Shown here: piece after piece, positions 7,901 to 15,206 of the stretch
How positions within the stretch are numbered: the first letter of the stretch is position 1
How the letters are laid out: the number at the start of each line of letters is the position of its first letter
DNA from: a virus
Virus record (IMG/VR): IMGVR_UViG_3300025896_000073
Span: 1 to 37,915 of that record
DNA: 37,915 bases
Reading direction: 5' to 3' (one strand)
Notes under the pieces: generated by a model
Database searches by the model: none
Seen by the model: only the letters and a program-made list of their open reading frames with translations
What the model was told of the DNA's origin: nothing
Translations under genes and position numbers: made by a program

Positions 7901-8430
7901 GCCTGTACACGGTCAACTCTGGCGCTTGGACGCGCACTGTCGACATGGCTGCGGGTGACTACTTCCTGCGGGGCACCTCGGTGGTGGTCCAGTCGGGTTC
8001 GGCCAACGCCAACACCATCTGGCAGCAAACCAATAACACAGGCATCGTCGCAACAGCAGCAAACAACTGGTCCAAGATTCTCACTGCTGGAGCGCCGCCG
8101 GTCTACACGGCGTCGTTCGGTGTGCAGAAGGTCGGCAACGACTTCCGCGCTCAGGTGGTGAATGGCGGCGGCATCCAGGCTGTGGCTGGTGGTTTGCAGC
8201 TCGACCCCGTGGTGGCCACACGCAAGTTCTCTATTGACGTTCCTGGTGGCTCTCAGGTCGTCACCATCACGCACAGCCTGGGCACCACCGACGTCGGTGC
8301 CTTCTTCCGCGACAAGAGCGCGGGCGACGCCGTCCTGGTGGGCTGGAAGCCGACCGGCGTCAACACCATCAGCGCCGAGTTCAAGGACATCCCAGCTAAC
8401 GGTCAGTGGAGAGCGACGGTGATTGGCTGA
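4969..8430 (+). CDS. Large minor tail protein / tail fibre with repeats
   Basis: 1153 residues from a GTG with GAGGAG at a good distance upstream. The N-terminal 120 residues (YRIAWREKYMGRLFTQDFVMPDFDVDFDDL) match the attachment domain of actinophage minor tail proteins. Residues about 160-250 are a helical, Gln/Asn-rich stretch. A block of about 95 residues occurs twice (254-347 and 786-884) and contains the phage-fibre signature SVNG-x-G-VVL--ADVGAR. Residues about 600-720 are short helical repeats (KASQTALDAVSTTVAT type). The last 100 residues form a probable globular tip (SIDVPGG, HSLGTTDVGAFF). It should be part of the host-recognition tip of the virion. The stop overlaps the next gene as TGATG. 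Confidence 0.9.
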   Translation: MQVQKRALTVNFQRAVSGDGPPVVMEVAVNPLASPSAPNLDATLVTRETQDVLLAEDASVVFYLVPTDHPDLDQRVPYRIAWREKYMGRLFTQDFVMPDFDVDFDDLHDLGNIIGGETYLQWSDRGRPEGVAGLDAQGRVIDADGNVVSGDEASIVQGHLNAEILARQQGDNNVRATVLQYTNDQITQVYQSTASSLTQAVSQLENADTTEKAQRIAAVNTLNQSLSQLQSDTNAQITGLNGLIDQVESELTAKADLVGGKVPSSQLPSIALGQAVTVDDEAEMLALTSDQVQPGDFAVRPDGIFFLNENPPSVLANWIQFQVSATVLSVNGHTGAVVLSAADVGARSASQPIPMADITGLTAALSVKVDSSVTDAINARLTTLENDPTLVRTSGGTIARSLMGTFLVYLNGSNQLTKKDGTLLNVGGGGGDITIGDVVGLSDALNAKVENTDPALTNPRTPTAHAASHATGGTDPITPSDIGARPVGVNIPIADISGLQAIITDNGLSSTSNLDGRIGSLETRVTTLEGGGPGGGGAAGTTVFWEGTGPTTDFSSIIVKSPFGFDGSGYYYDPAGAADGEQVWPYLSPNGHLKFIKRNEAAPADPDTATQADLDALTTVVNAKADQADLDVATAAINTKASLAALSTLQADVDTKATITALNNTNNTLATKASQTALDAVSTTVATKASQTSVDTLTTTVSGKANQSALDTTNNNVAALQTGKADLTGGTVPVAQIPQLPLSRIDTLVTALSLKADLSSGTVPLVQLPNVPTSKVTGLDTALGLKADLVGGFVPTSQLPAQAFSTAVAVANRGAMLALTTAQVQPGDVAVITATADKGSYILNATDPSVFTNWVKLVAPDDAVQSVNGYAGTVVLGPADVGARAAGASIAQSEVTGLVTALSTKADATALTSGLAGKTSPADVIDMVSRSVANKQRADYVAAVNVVSLNGAQSVDGVLVPIGAVVLLTAQTSSVNNGLYTVNSGAWTRTVDMAAGDYFLRGTSVVVQSGSANANTIWQQTNNTGIVATAANNWSKILTAGAPPVYTASFGVQKVGNDFRAQVVNGGGIQAVAGGLQLDPVVATRKFSIDVPGGSQVVTITHSLGTTDVGAFFRDKSAGDAVLVGWKPTGVNTISAEFKDIPANGQWRATVIG
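5728..6009 (+). repeat. Internal duplication in tail fibre, copy 1
   Basis: Encodes residues 254-347 of the large tail protein. It shares the order KADLVGG-VP-SQLP, MLALT--QVQPGD-AV, PSV--NW, SVNG--G-VVL--ADVGAR with the second copy at 7324-7620. The copies are diverged, so this is an old duplication. A third, shorter DIGAR..I-ADI-GL unit is at about 6412-6470. Confidence 0.8.
7324..7620 (+). repeat. Internal duplication in tail fibre, copy 2
   Basis: Encodes residues 786-884. It matches copy 1 over its whole length, with a few extra residues between the QVQPGD and PSV elements. KADL..G.VP..Q.P half-units just before it (about residues 724 and 756) suggest further partial copies. Confidence 0.8.
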
Positions 8431-9800
8431 TGGCGGGCTTGAAGTTCGTCGGGCCAGATGCCACGACGGACCCTGAGATCGTCTACAAGGACTACGTCAC
8501 TGGCATCAAGGCCGCAGACATGTCTTCAGCGGAGATCGACGCCGCTATCGACGCAGGTCTCAATAATTACGCCACCCGTACCTATGTGGATACCCAGGAC
8601 GGTTTGCTGGCCACCCAGGCCTACATCGACACCCAGGACAACCTTCGGGTGCCGTTGTCGGTCAAGGACGTCAACAGCGGTGTGGCCGGTCTCGGTACTG
8701 ACGGCAAGGTGGCACAGTCTCGCATCAACCTCCCGATCACCCAGCGCTACGTGCGAGGACCTTGGACGCCGACGGCCTACAATGCCAGCCCTGTCGCGGG
8801 CACGACAGAGCAGACCGTTTACACCTGCCCGGTCACTGATCCCGGCTTTGCGTACAAGCTGGTGATCTTCGGTCAGGTGGACACTCACGGCTACCTGGGT
8901 GAGACGCCGACCATCACGGTGCGCGCCGACAACGCCAGCACGGGCCCGATCCTTGCCTACGGCGTCGGGGCGGCGGACTCCATGGAGACCGCGCTACTTG
9001 GCGACGACTTCAACCGGGCTAACACCACTGAGCCACAGGGCTTGGGCCCCGATTGGGAGATGCAGTACACCGATGGCAGCGGCACCATCGGAGGCGGCGC
9101 AGGATGGTTGGGTATCACCAGCAACCGCACTGATTGGCATGAGTCCGGCAAGAACATGCGCACCTGCCGGTTGCGCAACCTCAGCGCCAACTCCAAGTAC
9201 TCGGCCACCAACTTCCAGAAGGTCACCGCGAACGTCGTCAACCGTGGCGGTGATGTCGGTGTCAATGGCCAGTTCCTGCGCCTCTACGGGCGCGTCAACG
9301 ATGCTTTCACCTCGTATGTCGGCATCGAGTGCACATACCGTACGCAGCGGTGGTTCTACGCCAACGGCGGCGCAGAGGTGTGGTTGACTGATGCCTTCAA
9401 CGCGACACTGACCGCTGGAGCTGACACGATCCTGGGGTGCGGCGACGCCGCCAACCCCCGTCGCTTTACGATCACCACCAACGGGGTTCTGGTCAACACG
9501 TACGACGACAACGTGGGTGTCACCGCGATGGGTGCCAACAACCACGGTTGGGGCTTCGGCGTACGCGTCACCAACCAGCTGGAGCAGACCCAGACACCAC
9601 CCCCATCCCTGGACGGCATCTGGATGACCGACAACGTGGAGAACTACGTGCCGATTCACGTCGTGCCAAACTCGTTGTCCAGTCAGTCTGTGCGAACGGG
9701 GGCCTCCACCCTGTACATCCGGCAGACCCGGTTGGGTTCGGGCTCGGTGGCTGCGTCCACCTACCGGCCCAAGCTCCATGTAATGTGCGTCCCCGCTTAA
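8430..9800 (+). CDS. Minor tail protein with LamG/jelly-roll-like domain
   Basis: 456 residues, ATG in a TGATG overlap. The first residues, MAGLKFVGPDATTDPE, are shared in pattern with the tail proteins at 10297 and 11055 and are probably the attachment part. Next are YVDTQD repeats and a PLSVKDVNSGVAGLGTDGKV linker. From about residue 190, DDFNRANTT..GLGPDW opens a beta-sandwich of about 200 residues (GNMRTCR, FLRLYGRVND, RFTITTNGVLVNTYDD), like the concanavalin/LamG-type domains in actinophage tail proteins that bind surface carbohydrate. The stop TAA overlaps the stop of the antisense HNH gene. Confidence 0.85.
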   Translation: MAGLKFVGPDATTDPEIVYKDYVTGIKAADMSSAEIDAAIDAGLNNYATRTYVDTQDGLLATQAYIDTQDNLRVPLSVKDVNSGVAGLGTDGKVAQSRINLPITQRYVRGPWTPTAYNASPVAGTTEQTVYTCPVTDPGFAYKLVIFGQVDTHGYLGETPTITVRADNASTGPILAYGVGAADSMETALLGDDFNRANTTEPQGLGPDWEMQYTDGSGTIGGGAGWLGITSNRTDWHESGKNMRTCRLRNLSANSKYSATNFQKVTANVVNRGGDVGVNGQFLRLYGRVNDAFTSYVGIECTYRTQRWFYANGGAEVWLTDAFNATLTAGADTILGCGDAANPRRFTITTNGVLVNTYDDNVGVTAMGANNHGWGFGVRVTNQLEQTQTPPPSLDGIWMTDNVENYVPIHVVPNSLSSQSVRTGASTLYIRQTRLGSGSVAASTYRPKLHVMCVPA

Positions 9801-10267
9801 AGGAGGTGTTTCCAATTCTCACCACGGCGAATGCGTCTGATCAGGCTAGAACTAACTTTCAGGCGGTCACCCCACACGGCGCTCGACTCTGTGCTGGAGC
9901 GAATATCTCGCACGGTCTGGTCGGAGAGCTTGGCGTAGGAGCACTTCTCGCCTGCCGTGCTGCGCTTGCGTTCGACCATCTCCCTGAGGTTTTGACGCTG
10001 CGTCCCGACGCTGAGGTGAGCTGGCTGCACGCAGACTGGATTGTCGCAGGAGTGGAGCACGTGGAGCCCGTCAGGGACAGGTCCATTGAAAATCTGATGG
10101 GAGACGATATGGGCACCGTAACCACGCTTTCTCCCGGTGTGAGTGGTGTAGATGCGTCCGTACCCGTAGCAGAGGGTGTGACGCCATTCCCAGCAGCCTT
10201 CGACGGGTGGGTCTTCGGGCATGACCCACTTGAAGGTCTCGACTTCGTTCATTCCCCATGGACGCAT
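9797..10267 (-). CDS. HNH homing endonuclease, antisense within the tail gene run
   Basis: 156 residues on the minus strand. Residues about 23-31 give GCWEWRHTL, then LHVLHSCDNPVCVQPAHLSV, the HNH_3-type core with its two Cys and three His, followed by GTQRQN. The C-terminal part (KLSDQTVRDIRSS ... SLIRRIRRGENWKHL) looks like a helix-turn-helix DNA-binding segment as in NUMOD-type free-standing homing enzymes. Start at 10267 is assumed; Met at 10252 is an alternative and neither has a good ribosome site. It is the only minus-strand gene I support, and it separates two tail genes that would otherwise be stop-start coupled. Confidence 0.9.
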   Translation of the reverse strand: MRPWGMNEVETFKWVMPEDPPVEGCWEWRHTLCYGYGRIYTTHTGRKRGYGAHIVSHQIFNGPVPDGLHVLHSCDNPVCVQPAHLSVGTQRQNLREMVERKRSTAGEKCSYAKLSDQTVRDIRSSTESSAVWGDRLKVSSSLIRRIRRGENWKHLL

Positions 10268-10296
10268 TCCTACACGGTACAGGCGGTGCCAGCCTG

Positions 10297-11055
10297 ATGC
10301 TCAAGTACGTGGGACGCGCGCCCGACTCCGACTACTCGGTGCTGGACACCAAGTATGTTCGCGACCGCTACAACACCATCAAGGTTGACGTCCCCTACAT
10401 CAACTCCGAGGTGGCCAACCAGTCCGTCAACCTGGTCAACCCAACCTACGTCGACCAACAGGACGCGCTGCGGGCCAAGAAGACCAATGTCGACACGGCA
10501 GACGCCCTGTACGTCCCCAAGACCGACATCGGCATCAACGGTGGTCTGGTGCCGTTGCAGGCTGACGCCACCATCGCCAGCTCCTTGTTGGGCACGGTGC
10601 GTACCGAGCGCCCGGCATCGTTCGTGGATGGCACGGCCATCATCTCAGGTGACCGCGTCACCCAGAGCGTCACAGCCAAGGACTACAAGGCGGGCACCCT
10701 TTCCATCCCTGATCCGGGATTCCCGTACTACCCGCTGATCATCGCTCAGATGCGGGGAGGATCGACGTTCGGCAACGCGGTCAACCGGGGCATGGGCACC
10801 GGCAGCTTCGCTCAGATGAGCGTCCTGCGCGCCAGCGACGACCTCAAGTTCGGCTGGTGCCTGTGCACGCCGCACAAGACGATCGGCACCCACACAGCGG
10901 TACCGTTTGCCGACAACACCGTCACCCCAAGCAGCCGTGTTTGCACTGGAGCAAACACCTTCGACCTATGGATTGGCTTGTTCTCAGGAAGCACGTTCAC
11001 CTTCAACTCCACGGCGTTCAGGTTTATGGCGATGATCTATCCGGTGTTCACATAA
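10297..11055 (+). CDS. Minor tail protein, paralogue 2
   Basis: 252 residues from ATG 10297. An upstream in-frame ATG at 10258 would add 13 residues, but the paralogues begin at the equivalent of MLKYVGRAPDSD, so 10297 is preferred. There is a YVDQQDALRAKK..VDTADALYVPK segment like the YVDT units of its neighbours, then a C-terminal beta-rich domain (SIPDPGFPYYPLIIAQ ... FRFMAMIYPVF). It has no good ribosome site of its own; a TGATG at 10295 suggests it was once coupled to an upstream stop. The stop overlaps the next gene as TAATG. Confidence 0.8.
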   Translation: MLKYVGRAPDSDYSVLDTKYVRDRYNTIKVDVPYINSEVANQSVNLVNPTYVDQQDALRAKKTNVDTADALYVPKTDIGINGGLVPLQADATIASSLLGTVRTERPASFVDGTAIISGDRVTQSVTAKDYKAGTLSIPDPGFPYYPLIIAQMRGGSTFGNAVNRGMGTGSFAQMSVLRASDDLKFGWCLCTPHKTIGTHTAVPFADNTVTPSSRVCTGANTFDLWIGLFSGSTFTFNSTAFRFMAMIYPVFT

Positions 11056-11810
11056 TGGCGGGCCTCTACTACGTTGGGCCCACGACTGACGGTCGTGACG
11101 CAGAGTCCAAACAACACACCGAGGACGAGTTGACCTCGGGATTCAGTCGCCTCTACGTGCAAGGCCGCGTCTCGGAGAAGGTGGCACTCAAGGCCAGCAA
11201 GAGCTACGTCGACACCGCAGATGCCACCTACGCTCCGGTGGCTTACTACCCAGCGCAGGACGCCCTGCTGGTGCCCAACAGCACCAAGGGTGTGGTCAAC
11301 GGTGTGGCCACTTTGGGTAGCGACGGCAAACTACCACCGGAGCAGACTCCGGTACTCGGTGCGGGACTCATCAAGGGACCCTACGGGCCCAACAGCGCGT
11401 TCGGAGGCAGCACCGGAGCCACACCACTGAAGATCGCTCAGTGGAACACTGTCGGCTACAACACCATCGGCGTGCCGTGGGTCTACCTGAACACCAGCGT
11501 GCAGTCCGACGGCGGACGCCCGGTGCTGGAGGTCCGCATCGGCACCGCGTCACAGACTGCCTACGCCGACCAGACCCTGATTGCTCAGGGCTTTGGGCGC
11601 AGCGCATACAACGACTACCAGATGGTCACCGCTCTCCCGGCGGACGCTGATCTCGGTGAGGGGCAGGACGGCGTGCAGGACAACTTCGATCCGGCACAGA
11701 CCTACATCATCAACGCCTGGCTTTGGGATGACGTCTCCGGTCACACGGTCACGACGACCAATGCCAGCATTGCGTCAGCCAGTCTGTTCTGGGTCCGCAC
11801 GTCCCTGTAA
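11055..11810 (+). CDS. Minor tail protein, paralogue 3
   Basis: 251 residues, ATG in a TAATG overlap. It begins MAGLYYVGPTTDGRDAESKQ, the same opening as the protein at 8430. It then has a SYVDTADATYAP unit and a GVVNGVATLGSDGKLP linker almost the same as GVAGLGTDGKV in the first paralogue. The C-terminal 130 residues (GVPWVYLNTSVQSDG ... ASLFWVRTSL) differ from the other two. It is probably a tail-tip or fibre component with its own binding head. Confidence 0.8.
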   Translation: MAGLYYVGPTTDGRDAESKQHTEDELTSGFSRLYVQGRVSEKVALKASKSYVDTADATYAPVAYYPAQDALLVPNSTKGVVNGVATLGSDGKLPPEQTPVLGAGLIKGPYGPNSAFGGSTGATPLKIAQWNTVGYNTIGVPWVYLNTSVQSDGGRPVLEVRIGTASQTAYADQTLIAQGFGRSAYNDYQMVTALPADADLGEGQDGVQDNFDPAQTYIINAWLWDDVSGHTVTTTNASIASASLFWVRTSL

Positions 11811-11824
11811 TAGGCGAAGGGCAG

Positions 11825-13408
11825 GTGAGGCAAGTGGCCGATCGGACCGTCTACGGAAACGACTACAGCGAGAATCATTGGCGTATGGTCGACCAGGGCT
11901 CCTGTGTGTGGGTCAAGGTCCCCGGCACTGAGGTGAACCTGCAGATTCGCGAGGGCCAGCCCGCCATCATCATGGGCGCGTTCGCCGCCGACTTCAACGC
12001 CTACGTCGAGCCTCTGCGTGACGCCGACAGCGCCTGTTGGACTGCGACCAACACGGTGCCCACTAGCAATCATCTTTCAGGTACGGCGATGGACTTGAAC
12101 TGGAATTCCCATCCATTCCAGGTAGCCGATGCCGGGTTCGACGCCATGCAGAAGAAAACGGTGCGTGACCTGCTGGACTTCTACGAGGACACCATCTTCT
12201 GGGGCAACGATTGGCAGTCCCCCAAGGATTCCATGCACTTCCAGATGGGTTATGACACCTACGGCTCGGCAAACGTCGACCGGGTTCAGGACTTCATCGC
12301 TCGCAAGATTCGCGCCGACAGGTTCTCCACGTTTCGCCGAGGCGGAACCTCTAATCCTCCTGTGGTGACACCCCCTGCAACCCTGACGCGCGCTGAGGGC
12401 TATGCGCTGCGCATTATGGCCGAAGGACGTCGCAGGGGCATTACCCCCAAGGGCATCCAGATTGCCTTTGCTACGGGTCTGGTGGAGTCCAACATCACCG
12501 TCTACGCCAACCAAAAACTGCCCAAGTCGCTGGCTCTACCCCATGACGCTGTAGGCAACGACGGCTACTCGGTGGGCATCTTTCAGCAGCAGGTGCGCAA
12601 CACCGGCAACGGCTGGTGGTGGGGTGATGAAGCCACCTGCATGGGCGTGGAGTCCTCGGCGGGCCTGTTCTACGACCGGCTGGCCAAGCTGCCCTACAAC
12701 GGCACCTCCAAGAGCCCCGGCGCATTCGCCCAGCAGATTCAGCAGTCTGCATTCCCGACCCGTTACGACGAGCGTTTCGGTGAGGCCGTAGCCCTGTACA
12801 ACAAGCTGGCCAACCTGGACAGCACCCCAAGCCAAGGAGATAGTGACTTGAGCGCCGAAGATTCCCGCAAGATCGACCGCATCTACCAGGAGTTGACCAA
12901 GAGCTTCGCCAGCCGCAGCCCTCTGCGTCACCTTGGCGAGGGCGCGATCGACACTCTGGCCGGGTTCGTGCTGAATACCGACGGTAGTGAACACGTCGAG
13001 ATCGTGCGTCTGCTGGCCGGATACGGTCACCCGCCGACCCTGGCGCTGCTGCGCGAGGTGGCTGGTGCCGACCCAACGCAGTACCCGGATCGTCAGGCCG
13101 ACGCTCAGCTGGCTCAGGCCATCCTGGCCGAGGTCTACGACAAGACGCAGGGGCAGGTTGCCACACCGGCCAACCCTCAGCCGGTCTCCGTAACCATGCT
13201 GACCCCGGCACAGCCGGTGGCGCAGTACTCGGCAATGTCGATGGTCGCTCCACCCGAGCAGCCACAGACAAAGGGTCAGGTCATCGGTGCCGCCTACGAC
13301 GCGCTGGAGGCCCTGCTGGCTGTCGACGCGCTCTCCGACACCGAGAAGGCCCCATTGACAGCACTCATCAGCGTGCTGGAGACCAAGAAGAGTGGAGTGA
13401 CGTCGTGA
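11825..13408 (+). CDS. lysA: Lysin A: M15 peptidase plus lysozyme-like domain
   Basis: 527 residues from GTG 11825 (GTG 11834 is possible). The N-terminal domain has SNHLSGTAMDLNW (His83, Asp90) and SMHFQ (His138), the zinc site of M15 D-Ala-D-Ala or L-Ala-D-Glu peptidases. Residues about 185-335 form a lysozyme/transglycosylase-like domain with GLVESNI (Glu221 as candidate acid) and GYSVGIFQQ. A helical region of about 100 residues (SRSPLRHLGEGAIDTLAG...) and a Pro/Gln-rich linker end the protein. It cuts host peptidoglycan at lysis. The stop overlaps the holin start as GTGA. Confidence 0.92.
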   Translation: MRQVADRTVYGNDYSENHWRMVDQGSCVWVKVPGTEVNLQIREGQPAIIMGAFAADFNAYVEPLRDADSACWTATNTVPTSNHLSGTAMDLNWNSHPFQVADAGFDAMQKKTVRDLLDFYEDTIFWGNDWQSPKDSMHFQMGYDTYGSANVDRVQDFIARKIRADRFSTFRRGGTSNPPVVTPPATLTRAEGYALRIMAEGRRRGITPKGIQIAFATGLVESNITVYANQKLPKSLALPHDAVGNDGYSVGIFQQQVRNTGNGWWWGDEATCMGVESSAGLFYDRLAKLPYNGTSKSPGAFAQQIQQSAFPTRYDERFGEAVALYNKLANLDSTPSQGDSDLSAEDSRKIDRIYQELTKSFASRSPLRHLGEGAIDTLAGFVLNTDGSEHVEIVRLLAGYGHPPTLALLREVAGADPTQYPDRQADAQLAQAILAEVYDKTQGQVATPANPQPVSVTMLTPAQPVAQYSAMSMVAPPEQPQTKGQVIGAAYDALEALLAVDALSDTEKAPLTALISVLETKKSGVTS

Positions 13409-13800
13409 CCGCACCGCAGTTCAACCTGGAAGATATCGTTCCAAGCAAGGCCAAGACCTGGGTGGGCCTGATCGGATCGCTGGTCACCCTGATCGGTCCT
13501 GCCATCTTGTCTTCCACTGATGCGCTTCCCGCACCGTGGCCACTCATCATCGGCCTGGTGTTCGCTGCGCTGACGGCTCTCGGCATCTACCGGGCCCCGT
13601 ACAAGCCCACTGGCACCGTGCTGGCACCCACGGAGATCGTGACTCAGGGTGTGGTGGCACAGGCTCAGGCGGCGACGCAGGCTGCTGCTCAAATCGGTGA
13701 AGGCATCATCCCCGCCGTGGTGAATCCCATCATTCAGGCGGGTACGGATGCCGTCGGTCAGGCTGTCAGCAGCCTGTGGCCGAAGAACCCCTGGAAGTAA
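13405..13800 (+). CDS. Holin-like membrane protein
   Basis: 131 residues from a GTG overlapping the lysA stop. There are two hydrophobic segments at about residues 17-35 and 45-62 (WVGLIGSLVTLIGPAIL; WPLIIGLVFAALTALGIY), then YRAPYKPTGTV and an Ala/Gln-rich amphipathic tail ending in WPKNPWK. Placement between lysA and lysB and the two-segment layout are typical of actinophage holins, which form membrane holes timing the release of lysin. Confidence 0.8.
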   Translation: MTAPQFNLEDIVPSKAKTWVGLIGSLVTLIGPAILSSTDALPAPWPLIIGLVFAALTALGIYRAPYKPTGTVLAPTEIVTQGVVAQAQAATQAAAQIGEGIIPAVVNPIIQAGTDAVGQAVSSLWPKNPWK

Positions 13801-13806
13801 TCCGCC

Positions 13807-14826
13807 ATGGAGATCGCAGGCAAGTACGTCGGAATCGGACTCGGCGACGCCAGTGAAGAGGTAGGAAAGATTCGCGACTTCCTGCGCCGCAAGTTCCCCA
13901 GCTACGCAGGCTCGTTGCCAGACACCCGCACCCGTGACGGAGTGCCACTGTTTGACGCACCGATGACCCAAGTTGTCCTGCGGATGCAGCTGACTTATCG
14001 CGACGAGGGCAAGCTGAACCCCGCACTGTGCAACGGTGTGGTGGGTTTGTCGACCAAGGTCGTGATGGGCTACCTGCCCGCCAGTCAGTACGAGATTCGC
14101 CCGATGCTGTTCACCGTGTGTGGCACGGGCGTGCCGTGGTGGGTGGGCCCCGACGCTGACACCGCGCGAGCGCTGGAGTCCCGCTATAAGTGGCAGCCGA
14201 TCGGTTATCGGGCGACGGCGTTTCCCATGCAGCCCAGCATCGCCGAGGGCAAGAAGGAACTGCTCAATCAGCTCGAAATCCACAAGGCCCAGGTGGTCGC
14301 GTACGGTTTTGCGTTGGCCGGATACAGTCAGGGCGCGGTCATCGTGTCTGAGGTCTGGGAGTACATGAAGGCCACCAAGCACTGGGCTGTGCCGCACTTC
14401 CTGAAGGCCGTCACCTGGGGCAACCCGAGCCGCGAGCTGGGTAAGGTCTGGGATGACTTCGCGCCGGGACAGAAGATGGCTGGTCCCAACACCAGCGGCG
14501 TCGCCTACATCACTGACCGGTTGCAAAACACCCCGGCCACCTGGCGCGACTACGCCCACGCTGGCGACCTGTACGCCGCTGTGGAACAAGACGGGCCAGC
14601 CGCCCAGGACAAGACCGCGATTTGGCGCATCGTACGCAACACGAATCTGTTCCTGGGTCCGGACACGCTGATGCAGCAGTTCCTGGAGCTGGCGCAGGAG
14701 CCTCTGCCCAACGCCATCGGCATGTTCAAGGCCATGATGGATGCGGGCATGTTCTTCGGCGGCGGCTTGACTCAGCACACCAGCTACAACCCGCAACCCG
14801 CGATCGACTTCCTGAGGGCATGGTGA
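13807..14826 (+). CDS. lysB: Lysin B: mycolyl-arabinogalactan esterase
   Basis: 339 residues, ATG six bases after the holin gene. An N-terminal 60 residues (IRDFLRRKFPSYAG ... PMTQVVLRMQ) look like the peptidoglycan-binding-like part found in many LysB proteins. The alpha/beta-hydrolase core has AGYSQGA with Ser174 as nucleophile; Asp254 (HAGDLYA) and His324 (TQHTS) are the likely rest of the triad. LysB cuts the ester bond between mycolic acids and arabinogalactan to release phage through the outer membrane, so the host should be mycolate-bearing. Confidence 0.92.
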   Translation: MEIAGKYVGIGLGDASEEVGKIRDFLRRKFPSYAGSLPDTRTRDGVPLFDAPMTQVVLRMQLTYRDEGKLNPALCNGVVGLSTKVVMGYLPASQYEIRPMLFTVCGTGVPWWVGPDADTARALESRYKWQPIGYRATAFPMQPSIAEGKKELLNQLEIHKAQVVAYGFALAGYSQGAVIVSEVWEYMKATKHWAVPHFLKAVTWGNPSRELGKVWDDFAPGQKMAGPNTSGVAYITDRLQNTPATWRDYAHAGDLYAAVEQDGPAAQDKTAIWRIVRNTNLFLGPDTLMQQFLELAQEPLPNAIGMFKAMMDAGMFFGGGLTQHTSYNPQPAIDFLRAW

Positions 14827-15206
14827 GGATCGTCAGCGCTCGGGCCCACCTGGACGATGATCTCTACTCGTTCCGGTATCACGAGGGTGCCGCCATGGTC
14901 ACCGCGCACGATGCACGCCGCATCATCGGCTACCTGACCTGGTGGGAACCACACACTGTGGTGGCCGCTCAAGACGATCCACCCCCGTCGGCCTACGAGC
15001 TGCAGCGGGTGGAGGTGCGTCCGGAGTACCACCGTCGCGGAGTTGCATCGAAGCTCTATGAGTTTGCCAAGGGTGTCGAACCCAGCTTGCATTTCAGTCG
15101 TCACATGACCCCCGCCGGTCAGCGATGGGCAGCGTCTCTGGGGTACCGCCCCGAGGTGGTGCACACCGTTCCTGACCTCGGCGGAGAAGGGCTTTGGAAT
15201 CGCTGA
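14820..15206 (+). CDS. GNAT-family acetyltransferase
   Basis: 128 residues, ATG 14820 overlapping the end of lysB. It has the GNAT core: IIGYLTWWE strand, LQRVEVRPEYHRRGVASKLY (motif A, R-R-G-V-A for the acetyl-CoA pyrophosphate) and AGQRWAASLGYRP (the G-F/Y motif B turn). The N-terminus is short. It should move an acetyl group to an amine; substrate unknown. Sitting between lysB and the terminase gene with overlaps on both sides is unusual. Confidence 0.8.
   Translation: MVRIVSARAHLDDDLYSFRYHEGAAMVTAHDARRIIGYLTWWEPHTVVAAQDDPPPSAYELQRVEVRPEYHRRGVASKLYEFAKGVEPSLHFSRHMTPAGQRWAASLGYRPEVVHTVPDLGGEGLWNR

Noticed and set aside
9800-9809. AAGGAGGTG as a ribosome site on the plus strand
   Set aside because: No plus-strand start follows at a suitable distance; the bases encode the C-terminal codons of the antisense HNH protein.
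9437-10297. 286-codon plus-strand frame through the HNH region
   Set aside because: Mostly antisense to the HNH gene and out of frame with the tail gene; only its last dozen codons look like a tail-gene remnant.
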